Assembly (NCBI GenBank): GCA_003213615.1
Contig: QCMQ01000003.1
Span: forward strand, 26,667 to 90,666
Direction of reading: 5' to 3'
Origin: Pelagibacteraceae bacterium AG-422-D23
Lineage (GTDB): Bacteria; Pseudomonadota; Alphaproteobacteria; Pelagibacterales; Pelagibacteraceae
Length of the DNA stretch: 64,000 nucleotides
Shown here: positions 19,929 to 28,675 of the stretch, piece by piece
How the letters are laid out: each line of letters opens with the position of its first letter
Numbering within the stretch: position 1 is the first letter of the stretch
Position numbers and translations under genes: made by a program
Notes under the pieces: model-generated
Databases searched by the model: none
What the model was told of the DNA's origin: nothing
The model's input: the letters and a program-made list of their open reading frames with translations, nothing else

Positions 19929-20699
19929 ATGAAATTTATTATTTTAGGATGTGGTAGTTCAATGGGTGTACCAAGACCAGATGGTTTCTTTGGAAATTGT
20001 GATCCTGATAATAAAAAAAATTACAGAACAAGATGTTCAGCTTTCATAAAAACTACAGATGAAAATATCCTTATTGATACATCTCCTGATCTACGACAAC
20101 AACTTTTAAGACATAAAATAAAAAAAATTAATAAAGTATTATATTCTCATATGCATGGTGATCAAACACATGGGATAAATGATTTAAGATCCTTTTATAT
20201 AAATAGCAGAAAACAGCTTGATGTTTATGCAGATAAATTTACTTCTAAATATCTTAATTCTACATTCTCTTATATATTTAAAAGCATTTCAAAAGAATAT
20301 CCTGCAACACTAAAACTTAATAAACTACCAAAAAAAATTTTTACAAAAAATAACAATAAAAAAATTGGTATTCAATCAATTATGGTTGAGCATGGTAAAG
20401 TAAAATCAAATTGCTTTATTATTAATAAAAAACTAGCTTATATCAGTGATGTAAGTAAAATTTATAACAAAGATCATAAATATTTTAAAAATCTTCAATA
20501 TTTAATCATTGATTGTTTGTGGTACAATTTTCATCCATCGCACTTTAATTTAGAAACTTCACTAGAAGTAATTAAAAAATTCAAACCCAAAAAAGCTATT
20601 CTTACAAACTTATCACCAGTACTAGATTATAAAGTTCTTAAAAAAAAGTTACCCAAAAATATAATTCCAGCGCATGATGGATTAACAATAAACTTATAA
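19929..20699 (+). CDS. MBL-fold metal hydrolase (PhnP-like)
   Basis: About 256 aa. The metallo-beta-lactamase metal motif reads SHMHGDQTHGINDLR, i.e. HxHxDQ rather than HxHxDH, a form typical of the homologues next to tatD. The GCGSSMGVPRP N-terminus supports a start at the ATG at 19929; a TTG at 19920 would extend it by three codons. Relation to phosphoribosyl cyclic phosphodiesterases is likely but the substrate is unproven. Its 3' end overlaps the convergent gpx by 6 nt. Confidence 0.85.
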   Translation: MKFIILGCGSSMGVPRPDGFFGNCDPDNKKNYRTRCSAFIKTTDENILIDTSPDLRQQLLRHKIKKINKVLYSHMHGDQTHGINDLRSFYINSRKQLDVYADKFTSKYLNSTFSYIFKSISKEYPATLKLNKLPKKIFTKNNNKKIGIQSIMVEHGKVKSNCFIINKKLAYISDVSKIYNKDHKYFKNLQYLIIDCLWYNFHPSHFNLETSLEVIKKFKPKKAILTNLSPVLDYKVLKKKLPKNIIPAHDGLTINL

Positions 20700-21236
20700 G
20701 CTATTTTCTATAGCTTTAATTACTTTTTTTGACATTGGTTTTGTAAATGATGCAAATGTGTCTTGCACTTTACCTTCTTTATTAATCAAGATTTTATGAA
20801 AATTCCATTTTGGTTCAGCTGATTTACCATGATTTTTTTTTGCCCATTTAAATAGTTCATGAGCATTTTCACCTTTAACCTCAGTTAATGTTGTCAGAGG
20901 AAAGTTAATATCAAAATTTACTTCACAAAATTCTTTAATATCTACATTATTATTTTTTTCTTGATTAAATGAATTTGAGGGAACACCAAGAACAATTAAA
21001 CCTTTCTCTTTATATAAATCCCACAATTCTTGTAATTCTTCATATTGTTTTGTAAATCCACAATAACTTGCTGTATTTACAACTAAAATAACTTTGTTTT
21101 TGTAATCTTTAAAATTAATTTTCTCACCAGTTATACTTTCTATATTAAAATCATAAATTTTTTTTTCGTAGTTTGCAGTTGCTGAGTTTTTAAAAAAAAA
21201 CATAACTATAGATAATAGAAATATTATTTTTCTCAT
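20694..21236 (-). CDS. Glutathione peroxidase family, exported
   Basis: A 180-aa thiol peroxidase of the Gpx/BtuE family. It has the peroxidatic Cys in TASYCGFTKQYEEL, the Gln of SNSFNQEKN and the Trp/Asn of KWNFHKILI. Residues 1-21 look like a signal peptide, so it probably detoxifies peroxides in the periplasm. It overlaps nhaA by 4 nt and is likely co-transcribed with it. Confidence 0.92.
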   Translation of the reverse strand: MRKIIFLLSIVMFFFKNSATANYEKKIYDFNIESITGEKINFKDYKNKVILVVNTASYCGFTKQYEELQELWDLYKEKGLIVLGVPSNSFNQEKNNNVDIKEFCEVNFDINFPLTTLTEVKGENAHELFKWAKKNHGKSAEPKWNFHKILINKEGKVQDTFASFTKPMSKKVIKAIENSL

Positions 21237-22414
21237 TTATTTGGTTTATTTGGTGTAAGTAATATTAAAAAATAACCAAATAAAGTTGACAACAGTGATC
21301 CAGTTAATACACCAATTTTTACACCATCCATATATTGCATGTTTTCAACAAAAGCTAAATTTCCAACAAATAAACTCATTGTAAAACCAATGCCCGTAAG
21401 AACTCCCACTCCATAAAAATTATACCAACTTGTATCGTTGGGCATTTGAGCTACTTTTAATTTAATAGATACATAAGAAAATATAAATACACCAAGTTGT
21501 TTACCTAGAAACAGCCCCAGTACAATGCCTAGTGGAACTTTATCAAGTAACGAAGCAAATGATAACCCTTCTAAAGACACACCAGCATTTGCGAATGCAA
21601 ATAATGGCATTATTCCAAAAGCAACATATGGACTAATTGCATGTTCAATTTTTATTAATAAAGAAAAATCTTTTTCTTTTTTTCTATGAGGAATTGTCAT
21701 AGCTAACAAAACTCCAGCAATAGTAGCGTGTATCCCTGAGTTATGCGTAAAATCCCATAGAAAAAGTCCCACAACTAAGTAAGGAAGAAATTTTTTTACA
21801 TTAAACTTGTTAATTAATAACAAAACAATAAAAGCCAACAACATTAAAGTTAAGTACTTAATACTTAAATCTCCAGAGTAGAATAGGGCGATAATTACTA
21901 TTGCTCCTAAATCATCTATTATAGCTAATGCAGTTAAAAATACTTTTAATGATAAAGGAACTCTTTTACCTAATAAAGATAAAACTCCCAAAGAAAAAGC
22001 AATATCCGTAGCTGAGGGGATAGCCCATCCATTTAAAGTTTCACCATCACCTAAATTTATGAAAACATAAAATAATGCTGGAACCAACATTCCTCCTACT
22101 GCAGCTATTATTGGCAATAAAGCTTGCTTTATATTTGAAAGCTCTCCTTGTAAAAATTCTCTTTTAATTTCTAAGGTGACAAAAAAAAAGAAAATTGCCA
22201 TCAGTGCATCATTAATCCAATGCAATACTGACAATTTTAATCCAAAATTATTAATACCTATGAATAAATATTTATTTAGAGTAGCAAAATATAAATCTGC
22301 TAGTCCAGAATTACTTATAAATAATGCAATTATTGCAGCAAACAATAATACAAGACCACTTGCAGCCTCTAATTTAAAGAACCATCTAAAAGGTTTGGAT
22401 ATATAATTTATCAT
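21233..22414 (-). CDS. nhaA: Na+/H+ antiporter NhaA
   Basis: A 393-aa antiporter with about twelve membrane spans. The ion-binding Asp pair is in ALAIIDDLGAIVIIALFYSG, matching D163/D164 of E. coli. WAIPSATDIAFSLG and PLFAFANAGV are also family hallmarks. It exchanges Na+ for H+ to control cytosolic pH and salt, fitting a marine cell. Overlaps gpx by 4 nt. Confidence 0.96.
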   Translation of the reverse strand: MINYISKPFRWFFKLEAASGLVLLFAAIIALFISNSGLADLYFATLNKYLFIGINNFGLKLSVLHWINDALMAIFFFFVTLEIKREFLQGELSNIKQALLPIIAAVGGMLVPALFYVFINLGDGETLNGWAIPSATDIAFSLGVLSLLGKRVPLSLKVFLTALAIIDDLGAIVIIALFYSGDLSIKYLTLMLLAFIVLLLINKFNVKKFLPYLVVGLFLWDFTHNSGIHATIAGVLLAMTIPHRKKEKDFSLLIKIEHAISPYVAFGIMPLFAFANAGVSLEGLSFASLLDKVPLGIVLGLFLGKQLGVFIFSYVSIKLKVAQMPNDTSWYNFYGVGVLTGIGFTMSLFVGNLAFVENMQYMDGVKIGVLTGSLLSTLFGYFLILLTPNKPNK

Positions 22415-22421
22415 AAAAAAA

Positions 22422-22895
22422 TTAAGTTAGGTCTATAATAAATAGTTTTATATCTTGCAATGTTTCAAAAAGGTTAAATAGTATAATTTCTAATCCAGGA
22501 AATACATTAATTAGTGGAGCTTTTAGAGTATCAAGCAAGATAATTAATGCTACAAAAGATATAATAAATACTATCAAATAAGAAAAAAATTTAGATCCTT
22601 TGCTTGAAGACTTTTTGATAGTCACTGGAAATTCTTTTTTTATCTCAGGTTTGATTATTTTTTCTTGCTGTAACTTTTTACTAAATTTTAAATTTTTATC
22701 TTTTATCTCTATATCTGTGTCTATTTTGTTTTCAGAAATATTTTTCTTTAATGTTAATGGAGTCTCGCTTTTATCTTTTGCCTTATAAAACCAAACATTT
22801 TCGCAAGATCCGCATTGTAAATCTCTACCATCATCAGGAATTAAATAATTTTCGATTTTAAATTGCTTGTTACAATTTGGACAAGTAATTATCAT
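22422..22895 (-). CDS. Zinc-ribbon membrane protein (MJ0042 type)
   Basis: 157 aa. The N-terminal zinc ribbon has CPNC (residues 4-7) and CGSC near 28-31, the MJ0042/zinc_ribbon_5 pattern. A Lys-rich linker leads to one hydrophobic span near residues 105-125, then a short tail. Function unknown; similar alphaproteobacterial proteins are annotated only by the zinc finger. Starts 7 nt upstream of nhaA, probably the same transcript. Confidence 0.75.
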   Translation of the reverse strand: MIITCPNCNKQFKIENYLIPDDGRDLQCGSCENVWFYKAKDKSETPLTLKKNISENKIDTDIEIKDKNLKFSKKLQQEKIIKPEIKKEFPVTIKKSSSKGSKFFSYLIVFIISFVALIILLDTLKAPLINVFPGLEIILFNLFETLQDIKLFIIDLT

Positions 22896-22952
22896 GCTTC
22901 GTTATATACCAGATTTTATTGAAATTTCTTTTAATTTTGGCATCATTATCCA

Positions 22953-22980
22953 TTGAAATTATCAATAACTGCTGTATTAG
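22953..22980 (+). promoter_or_regulatory. Putative promoter of tRNA-Pro
   Basis: TTGAAA (22953-22958) and TATTAG (22975-22980) are spaced by 16 nt. Initiation near 22987 would put the start almost at the tRNA 5' end (22990). Confidence 0.42.
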
Positions 22981-22989
22981 TACTCGGAT

Positions 22990-23066
<77 letters not shown>

Positions 23067-23072
23067 TCTATT

Positions 23073-23354
23073 ATGAAAAAAGCAATTATTTACATACCAA
23101 ATAAAAATCCAATGCAATCCGGATTAGCAAAAAATGATAAATGGATTTTAGAATTTAAGACAAAAAATCCAACAAAAAATCCTTTAATGGGTTGGGAAAG
23201 TTCATCTGATACTTATACAGAACTAAAGTTACAATTTTCATCCAAAGAATTAGCAATTAATTATGCAAAAAAGAAAAAAATTGATTTTGAATTAATTCAA
23301 CCAAGAAAAAGAAAAACTGTAAAAAAGTCCTACGCAGATAATTTTCTTAAATAA
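23073..23354 (+). CDS. NDUFS4-like accessory subunit of complex I
   Basis: A 93-aa protein of the ETC complex I (NDUFS4/AQDQ) family. It shows KWILEFKTKNPTKNPLMGW, SSSDTYTELKLQFSS and the A(I)NYAKKKKIDFEL stretch. The family is an accessory subunit shared by alphaproteobacterial and mitochondrial NADH:ubiquinone oxidoreductase. Here it is away from any nuo operon, 6 nt after tRNA-Pro. Confidence 0.87.
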   Translation: MKKAIIYIPNKNPMQSGLAKNDKWILEFKTKNPTKNPLMGWESSSDTYTELKLQFSSKELAINYAKKKKIDFELIQPRKRKTVKKSYADNFLK

Positions 23355-23357
23355 AAA

Positions 23358-24350
23358 ATGTTTAGATTTTTCACTGAAAAGCACTGGTTTATTTGGTCTT
23401 GGATAGGTTCATTCATAATTCTTTCATCGCTTTGGGTTCAAGTTGAAATAGATGTAAAAATTAATGAATGGTTTGGTGTATTTTATGACATGATACAAAA
23501 AGCACTTGCAGAACCAAACGCTGTTTCTATAGAGGAATATTTTGGAAGTTTATTTTCATTTATTACATTGGCAGGTATGTATATTGCCGTTTATGTAGCA
23601 ATTAGTTTCTTTACAGCTCATTATCTATTCAGATGGAGAACATCAATGGTCGAATGGTATCACTCAGTTTATGATAAAGCGCGAAAAATTGAAGGGGCAT
23701 CCCAAAGAGTGCAGGAAGATACAATAAAATTTACAAGAATCATGGAAGGATTAGGTACAAGTTTAATCGAATCAATAATGATTTTAATACAATTTATTCC
23801 AATATTGTTCGGATTAAGTATTGGTATTCCTATTTTCTTTTTTGGTGAATGGGAATATGGGTTAATAGTAGGAGCTTTAATTTGGACTATAGGTGGAACT
23901 GTTTTTTTAATTGTACTTGGTTATATATTAAGATTAGTTGGTATTGAATACGATTTACAAAAACAAGAAGCCGCATATAGAAAAATATTAGTTATTGCAG
24001 AGGATGATGGTAGCGTAAGGCCAAAAAGAATAGATGAACTATTTGATGATGTTCGTAAAATTCATTTTTTAAGTTATTTAAGATACCTATATTTTAATAT
24101 TGGTCGTATTGCATATTTACAGGCAAATGTTTTGTCTGCTTATGTTTTTTTAGCCCCAGCTATTGTAGCAGGTGTAGTGACACTGGGAGTTATGCAGCAA
24201 ATTATAAGAGCATTTGGTAGAGTTGAAGGATCTATGCAATATCTATTAAAAGCATGGCCAACAATTATAGAGCTTGCTAGTGTATATAAGCGTTTAAGAG
24301 AATTTGAATCTAAGATTATACAAGAAAATATAATCGATGAAAAAATTTAA
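23358..24350 (+). CDS. SbmA/BacA-like peptide transporter
   Basis: A 330-aa membrane protein of the SbmA/BacA family (proton-driven peptide uptake, very-long-chain fatty acid context). Typical stretches are LFRWRTSMVEWYHS, EGASQRVQEDTIKF and the late VEGSMQYLLKAWPTIIELASVYKRL. It is shorter than the roughly 400-aa E. coli and Sinorhizobium proteins, mainly at the N-terminus. It shares one base with glpX, suggesting co-expression. Confidence 0.88.
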   Translation: MFRFFTEKHWFIWSWIGSFIILSSLWVQVEIDVKINEWFGVFYDMIQKALAEPNAVSIEEYFGSLFSFITLAGMYIAVYVAISFFTAHYLFRWRTSMVEWYHSVYDKARKIEGASQRVQEDTIKFTRIMEGLGTSLIESIMILIQFIPILFGLSIGIPIFFFGEWEYGLIVGALIWTIGGTVFLIVLGYILRLVGIEYDLQKQEAAYRKILVIAEDDGSVRPKRIDELFDDVRKIHFLSYLRYLYFNIGRIAYLQANVLSAYVFLAPAIVAGVVTLGVMQQIIRAFGRVEGSMQYLLKAWPTIIELASVYKRLREFESKIIQENIIDEKI

Positions 24351-25294
24351 TGGCAATAGATAAAAAATTTGTAGATCAATTAATTACCGTAACATCAAAA
24401 GCAGCTTTAGCATCATCTTATCTAGTTGGAAAAAAAGATAAAATTGCTGCAGACAAAGCAGCTGTAGATTCAATGAGATCTAATCTAAATAATTTAGATA
24501 TTCAAGGCCAAATAGTAATAGGTGAGGGAGAGTTGGATGATGCACCAATGTTATATATTGGTGAAAAATTAGGAACAAATAAAGGTCCAGAATTTGATAT
24601 AGCAGTAGATCCATTAGAAGGTACTAATTTTGCAGCAAACAACCTTCCTGGAGCTTTATCTGTAATTGCTATAGGAGAAAAAAATAGTCTATTTAATGCA
24701 CCCGAAACTTATATGGAAAAGATATCTGCTAGAGTTAGTGAAAAAAATGTAATTGATTTAGATTATACTGTTAGACAGAATATTTTTAATCTAAGTGATT
24801 ACTTAAACAAAAGGCCAGAAACTTTAACTGCATGTATTCTTGATAGACCAAGGCATAAAAAAATTATAGATGAGTTAATTAAATTAAAAGTTAATCTAAA
24901 ATTAATTACTGACGGTGATGTTTCTGGGGCGCTACTTGTTACTGAAGAAAATTATAATGTCGACATTTTTTTAGGTATTGGTGGTGGCCCTGAAGGTGTT
25001 CTTGCAGCAGCTGCTTTAGATGCGTATAATTGTAATTTTCAAGGAAGATTTTTGTTTAAAACAGATGAGGATAAAGCAAGAGCAAAAAAAATGGGAATAA
25101 ATGATTTAACAAAAAAATATGAATTAAATGAAATAGTAATTGGCGATTCTATTTTTTGCGCAACAGGTATAACCTCAGGTGACTTAGTTAAAGGTGTTAA
25201 AATTCTAGGTAACGAATTTATTTCAGAGACATTTGTCACACATAAATCTTCTGGTTTTAAAAAAGTGATAAAAATAAAACAAAATATTAAATGA
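24350..25294 (+). CDS. glpX: Fructose-1,6-bisphosphatase class II
   Basis: A 314-aa metal-dependent phosphatase of gluconeogenesis. Motifs are VIGEGELDDAPMLYIGE, AVDPLEGTNFAANN and GIGGGPEGVLAAAAL. It starts on the last base of the sbmA-like stop and ends 44 nt before tRNA-Glu. Confidence 0.95.
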   Translation: MAIDKKFVDQLITVTSKAALASSYLVGKKDKIAADKAAVDSMRSNLNNLDIQGQIVIGEGELDDAPMLYIGEKLGTNKGPEFDIAVDPLEGTNFAANNLPGALSVIAIGEKNSLFNAPETYMEKISARVSEKNVIDLDYTVRQNIFNLSDYLNKRPETLTACILDRPRHKKIIDELIKLKVNLKLITDGDVSGALLVTEENYNVDIFLGIGGGPEGVLAAAALDAYNCNFQGRFLFKTDEDKARAKKMGINDLTKKYELNEIVIGDSIFCATGITSGDLVKGVKILGNEFISETFVTHKSSGFKKVIKIKQNIK

Positions 25295-25299
25295 TAGGC

Positions 25300-25328
25300 T
25301 TGATTAATTTGTGATTTTACAATAAAAA
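25300..25328 (+). promoter_or_regulatory. Putative promoter of tRNA-Glu
   Basis: TTGATT (25300-25305) and TAAAAA (25323-25328) are separated by 17 nt, with initiation expected just before the tRNA start at 25339. The -10 match is poor. Confidence 0.3.
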
Positions 25329-25338
25329 GCAGCAATTC

Positions 25339-25413
25339 GGTCCCTTCGTCTATCGGTTAGGACACGTGGTTTTCATCCTCGAAAGAGGGGTTCGATTCCC
25401 CTAGGGACCGCCA
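25339..25413 (+). tRNA. tRNA-Glu (anticodon TTC)
   Basis: GGTCCCT (25339-25345) pairs with AGGGACC (25403-25409), then G and an encoded CCA. The anticodon loop TTTTCAT lies between CGTGG and CCTCG. This stem has one U-U mismatch at its middle pair. The T-arm GGGGTTCGATTCCCC is strong. It borders the accessory region. Confidence 0.95.
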
Positions 25414-25416
25414 TAA

Positions 25417-25686
25417 ATGAACTATTACGTATATATTTTAATTAATAGTGATGAAAAACCTTTTTATACTTATGTTGGCTACACAAGTAACTTAAATAAA
25501 AGACTAATCCTACACAATACTTCCAAAGGAGCTAAATTTACAAGAGGAAGATTGTGGAAATTAATATATAAGAAAAAGCACAAAACAAAACAAGAAGCAC
25601 TAAAAGATGAGTATAAATTAAAAAAAAATAAAAAAAAAAGAGAAAAAATTAAAGTGCAATATTTAATTAAAAATAATTTAATATAA
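25417..25686 (+). CDS. GIY-YIG nuclease-fold protein
   Basis: An 89-aa protein with a YVYIL...YTYVGYTSNLNKRLILHN core, the GIY-YIG/UPF0213 pattern. The conserved Arg (KRLILHN), the KGAKFTRGR stretch and a late Glu (QEALKDEYKLKK) follow. The family contains small structure-specific or unassigned nucleases. It starts 3 nt after the tRNA-Glu CCA and its stop overlaps the next start, at the left edge of the accessory region. Substrate unknown. Confidence 0.85.
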   Translation: MNYYVYILINSDEKPFYTYVGYTSNLNKRLILHNTSKGAKFTRGRLWKLIYKKKHKTKQEALKDEYKLKKNKKKREKIKVQYLIKNNLI

Positions 25687-27788
25687 TGAAGATAGCTATT
25701 TTACTCCCATACAAAGAAAATTATTCAAGACTAAATGCTGGAGCTGTATCTATATTTGTTAATGATACAACAAAATTAAGCAATTTTAAAAAGGGTATAA
25801 AAGTATACGGCTCTACAGAGTCAAAAAAAGTTTTAAATAACTATAAAAATATTAAATTCCAAAAAAAATTTTATCAAAGTAGTAGCAATAAATATTTAAA
25901 AAGTTTTTTAGATAAAGTTAAAAATAAAAAATTAGATATTCTTGAAGTTCATAATAGACCTCATTATGTTAATTTTTTAAATAAGTTTTCAAATTATAAA
26001 AAAGTATTATTTTTTCATAATGATCCTTTAAATATGCAGGGATCCGTATCTGTAAAAGAAAGATTAAATTTATTAGATATTACAGATAAAATTATTTTTA
26101 ATAGTAATTGGTCTAAATCAAGATTTTTAATTGATTTACCATACGCAGCTAATAATGATAAGCTTAAAGTAATTCATCAATCAACATCAAAAACAAAAAT
26201 AAATTTTAAAAAAAAAAAAAAAATTATATCTTTTATTGGAAAATTAAATTCATCCAAAGGATATGATATTTATGGAAAAGCAATATTAAAAATATTAAAT
26301 AAATATAAAGACTGGAATGCTATTGTAATTGGTGATGAACCTAGACAAAAATTCTTTTTTGAACATGAGAATCTCAATCATTTAGGTTTTAAAGAAAATT
26401 CTTTTATATTAAATAAATTAAAAGAAGTAAGTATAGCAACTGTTCCTTCTCGCTGGGATGAGCCATTTGGAAGATCAAGCTTAGAGGCAGCTAGTAGAGG
26501 ATGTGCTTTAATAATATCTAATACTGGTGGACTCAGTGAAACTACAAATAAAGCTATAATTTTAAATAAAATTTCAGAAGATGAGCTTTTTAATAAAATT
26601 GATTATTTAATAAAAAATAAAAAATATAGAAATTCTCTTCAAAAGGAAACATATAATGATTTTTCACTTACGAATCAAAATGCAGCTAGTAAGATTGATA
26701 AATTACGAAATGAACTATTTGTTAATAAAAAAATTAATTTAGTTAAAGATATAAAAAAACCATTAAAAATTCTTCATATAACAAATTTTAATGAAAGATT
26801 TGATGGAAGACTTCATTATAATACAGGCAAAAGAATTAACAACGGCTTAATTCGTTTGGGTCATAACGTTTTAACAATAAGTGATAGAGATATAGTGTCT
26901 AATTATAAAAATTTAAAAGATCCAAAAGGTATAAATACTTTAAATAATAAAATTATAAACTCATTTAATAATTTTAATCCAGATATGATTATTACAGGTC
27001 ATGCAGATAATATTACACATGATACTTTTGAATTTATAAAAAATAAAAAAAAATCTTTGAAAATTGCTCAATGGTTTCTTGATCCAGTATCAAAATTTGG
27101 TCCAGATTTTGATAAAAATAAAAATAGACTTATTAAAAATATAAAATTTATAGATGCTAATTTTTTAACAACGGATCCAAATTCTCTTAATTTTAATATT
27201 AAAAATTCATATTTCATTCCAAATCCTGCAGACAAATCTTTTGAAACCCTTGAAAATTATAAGCATGATTGTGAAAATGATTTATTTTTTGCCATGAGTC
27301 ATGGAGTACACAGGGGAATTTTGAAGAAAAATAAATTCGATAACAGGGAAAAAATTCTTGAAGAATTATTGATTAAAAATAAGGAAATTAAATTTGATTT
27401 TTACGGATTTAATAATAGACAACCTATATGGGCTGAAGATTTTAAAAATCAGTTATCTAATTCAAAAATGGGACTGAATCTTAGCAGAGGTAAACCGCTA
27501 AAATATTATAGTAGCGATAGGATCGCTCAATTAATGGGTAACGGCTTGTTAACATTTATAGATGAAAAAACATCATATTCTGATTTTTTTACAAAAAGGG
27601 AAATAATAACTTACAAAAATGTATATGATTTAATTGAGAAAATTCTAAAATATAAAAATGATGATAAACAAAGAAGAATTATCGCAAGAAATGGAAAAAT
27701 AAAATATTTAAAAATATTTAATTCAACTAATGTAGCTAATTTTATTATCTCAAAAACATTTCTTATTAAAAATAAATCATTCTGGTAG
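25686..27788 (+). CDS. Two-domain glycosyltransferase (GT4 plus CgeB-like)
   Basis: 700 aa. The N-terminal half (1-350) is a GT-B glycosyltransferase of family GT4, with GKLNSSKGYDIY and the donor-binding RWDEPFGRSSLEAASRG near 256-272. The second half (358-700, from KILHITNFNERFDGR) is a separate GT-B-like unit resembling CgeB/DUF3880 proteins, with NLSRGKPLKYYSSDRIAQLMGNG. It probably adds two sugars or pairs a catalytic with a scaffold domain in surface glycan assembly. Followed after 5 nt by an epimerase. Confidence 0.8.
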   Translation: MKIAILLPYKENYSRLNAGAVSIFVNDTTKLSNFKKGIKVYGSTESKKVLNNYKNIKFQKKFYQSSSNKYLKSFLDKVKNKKLDILEVHNRPHYVNFLNKFSNYKKVLFFHNDPLNMQGSVSVKERLNLLDITDKIIFNSNWSKSRFLIDLPYAANNDKLKVIHQSTSKTKINFKKKKKIISFIGKLNSSKGYDIYGKAILKILNKYKDWNAIVIGDEPRQKFFFEHENLNHLGFKENSFILNKLKEVSIATVPSRWDEPFGRSSLEAASRGCALIISNTGGLSETTNKAIILNKISEDELFNKIDYLIKNKKYRNSLQKETYNDFSLTNQNAASKIDKLRNELFVNKKINLVKDIKKPLKILHITNFNERFDGRLHYNTGKRINNGLIRLGHNVLTISDRDIVSNYKNLKDPKGINTLNNKIINSFNNFNPDMIITGHADNITHDTFEFIKNKKKSLKIAQWFLDPVSKFGPDFDKNKNRLIKNIKFIDANFLTTDPNSLNFNIKNSYFIPNPADKSFETLENYKHDCENDLFFAMSHGVHRGILKKNKFDNREKILEELLIKNKEIKFDFYGFNNRQPIWAEDFKNQLSNSKMGLNLSRGKPLKYYSSDRIAQLMGNGLLTFIDEKTSYSDFFTKREIITYKNVYDLIEKILKYKNDDKQRRIIARNGKIKYLKIFNSTNVANFIISKTFLIKNKSFW

Positions 27789-27793
27789 AAAAA

Positions 27794-28675
27794 ATGAAAA
27801 AAAATATTATTATTGTTACTGGTGGCGCTGGTTTTATAGGTTCTTCGTTAATAAAATATTTAGTAAAGAAAACTAAATATAAAATAATAAGTATTGATAA
27901 TTATTCTTCTGGCTCGATAAAAAATCATGTTAAAGATATTAATGTCAAATACATAAAAGGTGATAATAAAAATATTTTTAATTTTTTAAATCCATACAAA
28001 AATAAAATTAAAGTTATTTTTCATTTTGGAGAATTTTCAAGAATTTATCAAAGTTTTAAAAATTATAAAAAATGTTTTGAATATAATATTAATAATTCTT
28101 TTGAAGTTATTGAATTTGCAAAATCTTATAAAATTAAAATTATTTATTCAGCCACTTCAAGTAACCTGGGTAATAATGGTAAAGACGAAAACTTATCTCC
28201 TTATGCTTGGTCGAAATCTAAAAATATTGAGCTAATTAAAAATTATAATAGATGGTTTAAACTAAAATATGAATTAGTTTATTTTTATAACGTTTATGGA
28301 CCCGGACAAATAACAAAGTCTCCAATGTCTGCCGTAATTGGAATTTTTGAAAATCAGTTTTATAATAATATGTCATTAACAGTAGTTAAACCAGGAACAC
28401 AAAAAAGAGATTTTACTCACATAAATGATATTGTTAGAGGTTGTTATTTAGCATGGAAAAAAGGTAAACAAAAAGAATATATGCTAGGTACCAAAAAAAC
28501 TTATACAATTTTACAAATAGCTAGAATGTTCGGTGGTAAAATTAAATTCTTGCCACAAAGACCAGGTGATAGATTTGGCTCAACTATGATAAATAATAAT
28601 GCTCAAAAAATCTTAGGTTATTATGCTAAGGAAAGTATCAAAAATTATATTAAAAATATTGTTTCTAATAAATAA
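27794..28675 (+). CDS. NAD-dependent sugar epimerase/dehydratase
   Basis: A 293-aa extended short-chain dehydrogenase. The NAD-binding loop is VTGGAGFIGSS at residues 7-17. The catalytic YxxxK is in SPYAWSKSK, and FYNVYGPGQ and KRDFTHINDIVRG follow, as in GalE/RmlB-type enzymes. It likely makes an NDP-sugar for the neighbouring glycosyltransferases; the exact sugar cannot be read. It overlaps the next gene by 1 nt. Confidence 0.85.
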   Translation: MKKNIIIVTGGAGFIGSSLIKYLVKKTKYKIISIDNYSSGSIKNHVKDINVKYIKGDNKNIFNFLNPYKNKIKVIFHFGEFSRIYQSFKNYKKCFEYNINNSFEVIEFAKSYKIKIIYSATSSNLGNNGKDENLSPYAWSKSKNIELIKNYNRWFKLKYELVYFYNVYGPGQITKSPMSAVIGIFENQFYNNMSLTVVKPGTQKRDFTHINDIVRGCYLAWKKGKQKEYMLGTKKTYTILQIARMFGGKIKFLPQRPGDRFGSTMINNNAQKILGYYAKESIKNYIKNIVSNK

